Origin: Desulfurobacteriaceae bacterium
GTDB lineage: Bacteria > Aquificota > Aquificia > Desulfurobacteriales > DQVG01
DNA: 11,537 nucleotides
Assembly: GCA_015661865.1 (NCBI GenBank)
Contig: DQVG01000133.1
Coordinates: forward strand, 1 to 11,537
Direction: 5' to 3'
This document shows, piece after piece, positions 6,768 through 11,537 of this stretch (positions within the stretch are counted from its first letter, which is position 1; each line of letters starts with the position of its first letter). The notes beneath the pieces are model-generated. The model was not told the DNA's origin. It saw only the letters and a program-made list of their open reading frames with translations, and did not search any database. The position numbers and the translations under genes are program-made.

Positions 6768-6776
6768 TGTTATACT
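6768..6776 (+). promoter_or_regulatory. rimP: Extended -10 promoter of the rimP operon
   Basis: TGTTATACT contains the extended -10 TG, one spacer base and TATACT (6771-6776). Transcription would start near 6783, about 52 bases before the rimP ATG. The remainder of the 274-bp gap between hsp20 and rimP (6561-6834) is AT-rich with no gene or strong hairpin visible. Confidence 0.55.
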
Positions 6777-6823
6777 AATATTTAAAAAAATAGATATTTT
6801 AATATTTAAAACTTTACCTATAT

Positions 6824-6830
6824 GGAGGAG
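6824..6830 (+). promoter_or_regulatory. rimP: Ribosome binding site that fixes the rimP start
   Basis: GGAGGAG is 4 bases before the ATG at 6835. A longer reading from a GTG at 6760 would add 25 residues of low-complexity Ile/Phe/Lys sequence not found in RimP proteins, has no binding site, and would begin upstream of the probable -10 box. The ATG start is therefore chosen. Confidence 0.85.
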
Positions 6831-6834
6831 TTGC

Positions 6835-7362
6835 ATGCTTCCAGAAGAAATAGAAAAAATAAAAGAAAGAGTTAAAGAAATTCTTACTCCTATTTTGAAA
6901 GAAAAGGGATTGGAACTTGTAGATATGGAATTTGTTCGAGATCAAAGGGGATGGACTTTGAGAATTTTTATGGATTATCCAACCGGAGGAGTTACTATAA
7001 ATGATTGTGAATGGGTATCCGATCGTTTAGGAACTATATTGGATATAGAGGATTTTATTCCAGTTTCCTATATTTTAGAAATATCATCTCCAGGTTTAGA
7101 TAGACCTTTAAAAACAAAAAGAGATTTTGAAAGAAATATCTCAAAAACTGTTAAAATTTCAACTTTTGAACCTCAAGAAAATCAAAAAAACTTTAAAGGG
7201 GAAATTTTAGAGGTAGGAAAAGATTTTGTTAAAATTTTTGATGTTTCTCGAAATGATGAAGTGGATATAAAATTTGATAATATAAAAAAAGCTAAACTAG
7301 ATTTAGATTCTCTTTTTGACGTTCCTCAACCAAAAAGAAAAAATAAAAAGAAATCTAAGTAG
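6835..7362 (+). CDS. rimP: Ribosome maturation factor RimP
   Basis: 175 residues from the chosen ATG, close to the family norm of about 150-170. RimP binds the 30S precursor and promotes its late assembly in the cytoplasm. Seen: the N-terminal alpha/beta domain with a KGLELVDMEF-like segment (24-33), RIFMDYPTGGVTINDCEWVS (43-62), and the family signature YILEISSPGLDRPL (79-92), followed by the small C-terminal SH3-like barrel (about 93-150). The tail (165-175) is Lys-rich. In many bacteria rimP is followed by nusA and infB; here it leads an operon with an ADH-synthase-like aldolase instead. The gap to the next gene is 60 bp with no terminator, so cotranscription is likely. Confidence 0.95.
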   Translation: MLPEEIEKIKERVKEILTPILKEKGLELVDMEFVRDQRGWTLRIFMDYPTGGVTINDCEWVSDRLGTILDIEDFIPVSYILEISSPGLDRPLKTKRDFERNISKTVKISTFEPQENQKNFKGEILEVGKDFVKIFDVSRNDEVDIKFDNIKKAKLDLDSLFDVPQPKRKNKKKSK

Positions 7363-7422
7363 TTATTAGTTTGGAGGGATAGTAAAAAACACATAAAAAA
7401 TCTTAACCTAGGAGGAATATCT

Positions 7423-8223
7423 ATGTTAATTGGGAAACAAATTCGTTTGGAAAGAATTATTGATCGCAACACTGGAAAAACGGTAATTATTCCAATGGAT
7501 CATGGAGTATCTATGGGACCTATTGAAGGCTTAATAGATATTAAAAAAACCATAGATGATGTTGCCGAAGGAGGAGCTAATGCAATAATTATTCATAAAG
7601 GTATGGTTAGATATGGTCATCGCAAACATGGAAAGGATATTGGTTTAGTTATTCATATGAGCGCTTCTACTTCTTTATCTCCCTCTCCAAACTCTAAAGT
7701 TTTAGTGTGCTCTGTAGAAGAAGCTATAAAATATGGGGCTGATGGAGTTTCTATTCATGTAAACTTGGGAGATAAAAAAGAAGATAAAATGCTAGAAGAT
7801 TTTGGAAAAACGGCAGAAAAGTGCTTGGAATGGGGAATGCCTCTTATAGCTATGATGTATGCAAGGGGAGAACATCTTAAAGACAAACAATTTGATCCCG
7901 ATGTGGTAGCACATTGTGCAAGAGTAGCGGCCGAGCTTGGAGCCGATCTTGTAAAAGTTCCTTATACAGGAGATGTAGAAAGCTTTAAAAAGGTAACTCG
8001 AGGATGTCCAATACCTGTTGTAATTGCAGGTGGACCTAAAATGAAAACCGTAAAAGATGTTTTAGAAATGGTTGAAGGGGCTATGAAAGCAGGTGCAGCT
8101 GGAGTTTCTATTGGTAGAAACGTCTTTCAAGCTGAAGATGTTATAAAAATAACTAAAGCCATTTCAGAAATAGTTCACAAAGGAATTTCAGCTCAAAAAG
8201 CTTTGGAAATTCTAGAAAAATAA
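7423..8223 (+). CDS. 2-amino-3,7-dideoxy-D-threo-hept-6-ulosonate (ADH) synthase / DhnA-type class I aldolase
   Basis: 266 residues, a TIM-barrel aldolase using a lysine Schiff base. Closest family by pattern: archaeal ADH synthase (MJ0400 type), which condenses L-aspartate semialdehyde with 6-deoxy-5-ketofructose phosphate in the alternative route to 3-dehydroquinate and aromatic amino acids. Seen: [16 protein letters not shown] (22-37) with D26; [18 protein letters not shown] (49-66); [11 protein letters not shown] (139-149) with Y146; [10 protein letters not shown] (175-184) with presumed Schiff-base K178; IAGGPK (201-206) and IGRNVFQ (230-236), phosphate-binding loops. The offset of K178 from K184 of MJ0400 is consistent along the protein. 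Classical class I fructose-bisphosphate aldolase (FbaB) is the main alternative; the MDHGVS-x-GPI-x-GL pattern favours ADH synthase. The partner 3-dehydroquinate synthase II is not in the window. AGGAGG lies 7 bases before ATG. Confidence 0.85.
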   Translation: MLIGKQIRLERIIDRNTGKTVIIPMDHGVSMGPIEGLIDIKKTIDDVAEGGANAIIIHKGMVRYGHRKHGKDIGLVIHMSASTSLSPSPNSKVLVCSVEEAIKYGADGVSIHVNLGDKKEDKMLEDFGKTAEKCLEWGMPLIAMMYARGEHLKDKQFDPDVVAHCARVAAELGADLVKVPYTGDVESFKKVTRGCPIPVVIAGGPKMKTVKDVLEMVEGAMKAGAAGVSIGRNVFQAEDVIKITKAISEIVHKGISAQKALEILEK

Positions 8224-8226
8224 AAA

Positions 8227-8271
8227 GGGGGAAAGCAAAAATTGATAAAGATTCATTTAGAGCTTTCCCCC
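8227..8271 (+). promoter_or_regulatory. phoH: Hairpin enclosing the phoH ribosome binding site and start codon
   Basis: GGGGGAAAGC (8227-8236) and GCTTTCCCCC (8262-8271) form a perfect 10-bp inverted repeat with a 25-base loop. The left arm contains the only Shine-Dalgarno-like sequence of phoH (AGGGGGA), and the TTG start (8242) lies in the loop. The hairpin starts 3 bases after the stop codon of the upstream aldolase gene. A ribosome terminating there would cover and open the stem, so translational coupling is the simplest reading. Confidence 0.6.
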
Positions 8272-9195
8272 GAGGATTTATATTGTTTATTTGGAAAGGG
8301 GGATGAAAATATAAAAAAACTTGCAAATATTCTTGATTTAAAAATAGGCACCCGAGGAAGTGAGGTTCTAATAGAGGGAGATAAGGATAAAGAGCTAATA
8401 GCTTACAATTTTATTAAAGATTTGGAAAGTCTTTTTAAATCCGGGAAAAAACCTACTCAAGAAGATATAAGGTTATACTTATCTCAAATTGATCAAAAAG
8501 AAGGGATAAAAGAAAAGTTAGAATATAAAGAAATAATAAAAACTTATCGAGGAAGAATTATTTCACCCAAAACTTCTCAACAACAAAAATATGTTGAAGA
8601 AATAGAAAAAAATGATATTACATTTGGAGTGGGACCCGCAGGAACTGGAAAAACTTATTTAGCTGTAGCCATGGCCGTCAAATACTTAAAAGAAGGTAAA
8701 GTTGCAAGAATTATTTTAACCCGTCCGGCAGTTGAAGCTGGAGAAAAACTTGGATTTTTACCTGGAACTCTTGAAGAAAAAATCTCTCCTTATTTAAGAC
8801 CTTTATATGATGCTCTTTTTGAAATGTTAGATCCAGATAAAGTCCAAACTCTTTTAGATAGAAATATTATAGAAATAGCTCCCCTAGCCTTTATGAGAGG
8901 AAGAACTTTAAATGATGCTTTCATTATCTTAGATGAAGCTCAAAATACAACTCGAGAGCAAATGAAAATGTTTTTAACCCGATTAGGTTTTGGTTCCAAA
9001 GTTGTTGTTACAGGTGATATTTCCCAAATAGATTTACCTAAAAAGGAGGAATCTGGATTAATAGAAGCTATTAAGATTTTACGGGGTATAAAAGGTATAT
9101 CAATTATTCAATTTAGTAGAAAAGATGTTGTAAGGCACAAGTTGGTTCAGGAGATAATAAAAGCATATGAAGAGTGGGAAGGAAAAAATAAATAA
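8242..9195 (+). CDS. phoH: PhoH-family ATPase (PhoL/YbeZ type)
   Basis: 317 residues, cytoplasmic. PhoH proteins are P-loop ATPases with an SF1-helicase-like fold; YbeZ-type members are genetically linked to the rRNA-maturation endonuclease YbeY and to RNA metabolism. Seen: an N-terminal KH-like/PhoH N domain (1-65) with DENIKKLANILDLKIGTRG (21-39); the connector ending in YRGRIISPKTSQQQKYV (102-118); Walker A GPAGTGKT (131-138); ILTRPAVEAGEKLGFLPG (158-175); Walker B IILDEAQNT (228-236); VVTGDISQIDLP (255-266). The start is TTG; it gives the full expected N-terminus and no ATG serves. Its ribosome binding site is inside a hairpin. The 3' end overlaps the next gene by 29 bases, implying translational coupling there too. 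ybeY, often next to phoH, is not seen. Confidence 0.95.
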   Translation: MIKIHLELSPEDLYCLFGKGDENIKKLANILDLKIGTRGSEVLIEGDKDKELIAYNFIKDLESLFKSGKKPTQEDIRLYLSQIDQKEGIKEKLEYKEIIKTYRGRIISPKTSQQQKYVEEIEKNDITFGVGPAGTGKTYLAVAMAVKYLKEGKVARIILTRPAVEAGEKLGFLPGTLEEKISPYLRPLYDALFEMLDPDKVQTLLDRNIIEIAPLAFMRGRTLNDAFIILDEAQNTTREQMKMFLTRLGFGSKVVVTGDISQIDLPKKEESGLIEAIKILRGIKGISIIQFSRKDVVRHKLVQEIIKAYEEWEGKNK

Positions 9196-10558
9196 ATCTT
9201 TTTTTTATTTTATATATGTTATTATTTGGACTTTAATAACTGTAATTTTAATATATCCAAACTTTAGCTTTTATAAAATCTTAGGAACATTTATATTTAT
9301 ACCAATATATATCTACTTTTCCTTTAAATTTCTTGAAAAAGTAAAACCAATATATATAAATTTAGAAGAAAAGGATATCTTATTTTTAAATATACTTATT
9401 TTTCTAGATGTAATTTTTGCAAAATTATTTACTTATACCTTAATCTACTTTAATAATTTTAATATCCCTAATTTATTTGTTCCATCCTTTGTAGGAATTT
9501 TATTAACCTCTCTTTTTCACGGAAAAAAAATGGGAGCTATTTACGGGATAATTGCAGGCATCCCGGCCTTTTTATTTAATAACCCTATTTTATACTTTTT
9601 ACCTATGATAGGTGCTATTAGATCTACTTTTATTAAAGATGATCTAATTTCAAGAGCTGCTATTTTTAAAAGTTCTATGATTGGAGCTTGTGGATTTTCA
9701 GCTTTACTTCTTTCTTTAATATTAGCTTTTTATCCTTCTTTTTTGCCTTATTGGTACAAGTACCTGTTTGCAGCATTTTTAGGAGGGCTCTATTCCTTTT
9801 TAGTAGTAAATGCATTAATTCCTTTATTTGAAGTTTTATTTGATTACACAACAAATTTAACATATTTGAACTTATCTAATTTGCACCATCCTTTACTTAG
9901 AAAACTTTTATTAAAGGCTCCTGGGACTTACAATCATTCAGTTATGGTAGCTACTTTAGCTGAAGCCGCTGCTGAAGCTATAGGAGCTAATACTGTTCTT
10001 GCAAAGTGCGGAGCTATTTACCATGATATAGGAAAAATAAAACGTCCAGAGTATTTTATAGAAAATCAACATGGATATAATCCCCACGACTTTCTAGACC
10101 CTAGAGAAAGTGCGGAAATTATTAAATCTCACGTTACAGAAGGTATAAAATTAGGGAAAAAATATAAATTACCTAAAAAAGTTATTGATTGTATAGCTCA
10201 ACATCATGGAAATTCCTTGATTAAATATTTCTATGAAAAAGCTAAAAGAATGGGTCTTCAAGTAAATGAAAAAGATTTTAGATATCCTGGGCCAAAACCT
10301 CAGTTTAGAGAGGCAGGCATAATAATGCTTGCAGATGTGGTTGAGGCAGCCACAAGGGCTATTAAAGATGATGTGGATATTAATTTAAAACAATTTATAC
10401 ACAAACTTATTCAAAAGGTAGTAGATGATGATCAACTTTCTCAATCGGGTTTATCTTTAAAAGACATTAGGCTTATAGAAAAGGTATTTTTCAAAATACT
10501 ATCTGGAGTTTATCATAAAAGAATAAAATATGAAAAACAAACAGAAAAAGAAAATTAA
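9167..10558 (+). CDS. pgpH: 7TM-HD membrane phosphohydrolase (PgpH/YqfF family, c-di-AMP phosphodiesterase), short form
   Basis: 463 residues. Family role: PgpH degrades cyclic di-AMP to pApA with a cytoplasmic HD domain. Seen: about seven hydrophobic segments (roughly 12-30, 36-56, 70-95, 104-118, 122-150, 168-190 and 196-226); then an HD domain (about 245-450) with PGTYNHSV (H257), YHDIGKIKRPEYF (H286, D287), SHVTEG (H322), QHHG (H346, H347) and MLADVVEAA (D390), plus the family-specific DFRYPGPKPQ (370-379). Canonical PgpH is about 700-850 residues, with a large extracellular 7TMR-HDED domain after the first membrane segment; that domain is absent here and the protein opens directly with tandem membrane segments. 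The active-site set is complete. The start overlaps phoH by 29 bases, with AGGAG 13 bases upstream, rather distant. Next to phoH this is a classic neighbourhood. Confidence 0.92.
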   Translation: MKSGKEKINKSFFYFIYVIIWTLITVILIYPNFSFYKILGTFIFIPIYIYFSFKFLEKVKPIYINLEEKDILFLNILIFLDVIFAKLFTYTLIYFNNFNIPNLFVPSFVGILLTSLFHGKKMGAIYGIIAGIPAFLFNNPILYFLPMIGAIRSTFIKDDLISRAAIFKSSMIGACGFSALLLSLILAFYPSFLPYWYKYLFAAFLGGLYSFLVVNALIPLFEVLFDYTTNLTYLNLSNLHHPLLRKLLLKAPGTYNHSVMVATLAEAAAEAIGANTVLAKCGAIYHDIGKIKRPEYFIENQHGYNPHDFLDPRESAEIIKSHVTEGIKLGKKYKLPKKVIDCIAQHHGNSLIKYFYEKAKRMGLQVNEKDFRYPGPKPQFREAGIIMLADVVEAATRAIKDDVDINLKQFIHKLIQKVVDDDQLSQSGLSLKDIRLIEKVFFKILSGVYHKRIKYEKQTEKEN

Positions 10559-10574
10559 ATAAAGGCAGATAACT

Positions 10575-11537
10575 TTGAAAAAAAAGTATATTTTAGATCC
10601 AGTTTATAAAGATTATATAACTATTTCTCCTGAATTTGTAAATCTTATAGATAATTATATATTCCAAAGGCTCAGATTTATAAGACAATTAGGATTATGC
10701 TTTTTTATTTTTCCGGGAGCTAATCATACACGTTTAGAGCATTCTTTTGGAGTGTATTTTTTATGTAAAAAATTTATTACTACTTTAAAAGAAAAAGGAA
10801 TAAAAATATCTTCAGAGGAAGAACAAGCTGTGTTTTTAGCTTCTCTTTTCCATGATCTTGGTCATGGTCCATTTTCCCATGCTTTAGAAAGAAGTATTTT
10901 AAGCTTATCTCATGAAAAAATAACTTTAAGACTTTTATCTTACTTTGACATAGATAGAGAAATAAAAAATATAATTTACAAAATTTTTTCAAAAGTTTAT
11001 GAAAAAGAGTTTCTAATATCTTTAATATCTTCTCAAGCTGATGTAGATAGATTTGATTATCTTTATAGAGATAGTTACTATTTAGGGTTACCTTATGGAA
11101 TAATAGATACTCAAAAGCTTATAAAAGAAGTAGAAGTTGTAAATAATAAACTCGTTTGGAATAAAAAAGCCTTTTATGCTTTAGAAAATTATCTTTTTGC
11201 TAGATATCAAATGTATTATCTAGTATATTTTCATCCAAAAAATGTATCTTTAGAAGTTCTTTTAAAAAAAATAATAAAAAGAGCAAAAGAGCTTATTTTA
11301 AATGGAAATACCGACTTTCCTTACTATTTTGTTAAAACTATAAAAGAAGAAAAAATAGATGATTTTATAAAACTTAATGATTCAACTATAATATCTTTTA
11401 TATATGAAAAAGCTTTTAAGTGCAAAGATCCAATTTTAAAAGACCTATGTAATCGTTTTATCAATAGATATTTATTTAAAGTAAAGGAAATAGATATCTC
11501 TGATATTCTGGAAATAGAAAAAATAAAAAACAATTTA
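10575..11537 (+). CDS. HD-superfamily phosphohydrolase (dGTPase/SAMHD1-like, COG1078 type), 3' end beyond window
   Basis: A frame open from a TTG at 10575 to the end of the window, 321 codons, no stop. It contains no suitable ATG near the start. AAAGG 9 bases upstream of the TTG and a gap of only 16 bp after pgpH support the start and the operon. The product begins LKKKYILDPVYKDYITISPE, matching the usual opening of this family (a short strand giving DPVYG-x-I-x-ISP-E). Seen: QRLRFIRQLG (31-40); HTRLEHSFGV (51-60); the HD pair in FHDLGHGPFSH (92-102; H93, D94); QADVDRFDYLYRDS (154-167) containing the metal-ligand Asp; YYLGLPYG (168-175). These are the hallmarks of metal-dependent (d)NTP triphosphohydrolases and their relatives of unknown substrate. 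Substrate cannot be told from sequence; cytoplasmic, no membrane segment. Confidence 0.9.
   Translation, partial: MKKKYILDPVYKDYITISPEFVNLIDNYIFQRLRFIRQLGLCFFIFPGANHTRLEHSFGVYFLCKKFITTLKEKGIKISSEEEQAVFLASLFHDLGHGPFSHALERSILSLSHEKITLRLLSYFDIDREIKNIIYKIFSKVYEKEFLISLISSQADVDRFDYLYRDSYYLGLPYGIIDTQKLIKEVEVVNNKLVWNKKAFYALENYLFARYQMYYLVYFHPKNVSLEVLLKKIIKRAKELILNGNTDFPYYFVKTIKEEKIDDFIKLNDSTIISFIYEKAFKCKDPILKDLCNRFINRYLFKVKEIDISDILEIEKIKNNL

Noticed and set aside
7363..7422. Second GGAGGG in the rimP-aldolase gap as the start signal of a small gene
   Set aside because: No ATG, GTG or TTG follows at a suitable distance in an open frame.
9675..9863. 62-codon open frame on the minus strand
   Set aside because: Antisense to the membrane segments of pgpH; composition is that of a shadow frame.
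10780..10992. 70-codon open frame on the minus strand
   Set aside because: Antisense to the HD motif region of the second HD phosphohydrolase, which is strongly supported on the plus strand.
11324..11533. 69-codon open frame on the minus strand
   Set aside because: Antisense to the C-terminal part of the same HD phosphohydrolase frame; no independent support.
1..11537. Mobile element, CRISPR array, tRNA/rRNA or defence system
   Set aside because: No terminal repeats, transposase motifs, regularly spaced repeats, cloverleaf or toxin-antitoxin-like gene pair could be found; the genes are mostly housekeeping.

Overview
The window is very AT-rich (roughly 70% A+T by eye) and densely packed with bacterial genes that have strong AGGAGG-type ribosome binding sites. 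The gene content points to a thermophilic bacterium: an archaeal-type 8-oxoguanine glycosylase (AGOG), an archaeal-type ADH synthase for aromatic amino acids, a small heat-shock protein and a compact NFACT/RqcH protein. Low GC plus this mixture would fit the Thermodesulfobacteriota (a Thermodesulfobacterium-like genome). That assignment is inference from gene content, not a database match.

Left part (1-4723), mostly minus strand. The first codons of an RlmI-like rRNA methyltransferase run off the left edge, preceded by a short rqcH-type gene. One plus-strand gene of unknown function, probably membrane-anchored or secreted (1642-2130), follows and abuts the terminator of the rpsB-tsf operon. 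rpsB has its own extended -10 promoter and a strongly structured 5' leader, a good candidate for S2 autoregulation. Upstream lies an AGOG DNA glycosylase gene whose 3' end overlaps the rpsB promoter region.

Middle (4724-6834). leuB (leucine biosynthesis) on the plus strand and a convergent hsp20 gene share a bidirectional terminator. A 274-bp AT-rich divergent region separates hsp20 from rimP.

Right part (6835-11537), plus strand. This looks like one operon: rimP, an ADH-synthase/DhnA-type aldolase, phoH (ybeZ), a short 7TM-HD c-di-AMP phosphodiesterase (pgpH type) that lacks the usual extracellular domain, and a second HD phosphohydrolase with a TTG start that runs off the right edge. The phoH-pgpH pair is a familiar bacterial neighbourhood. 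rimP without nusA, and ADH synthase inside this cluster, are less usual. The phoH start region sits in a perfect 10-bp inverted repeat placed right after the stop codon of the upstream gene, which suggests translational coupling.

The common themes are translation and ribosome biology (RlmI-like, RqcH, S2, EF-Ts, RimP, PhoH), stress and repair (Hsp20, AGOG), amino acid synthesis (LeuB, ADH synthase) and nucleotide signalling or turnover (two HD proteins). I see no mobile element, CRISPR array, tRNA or rRNA. I found no clearly new multi-gene system. The most interesting items are RNA elements and unusual domain architectures.
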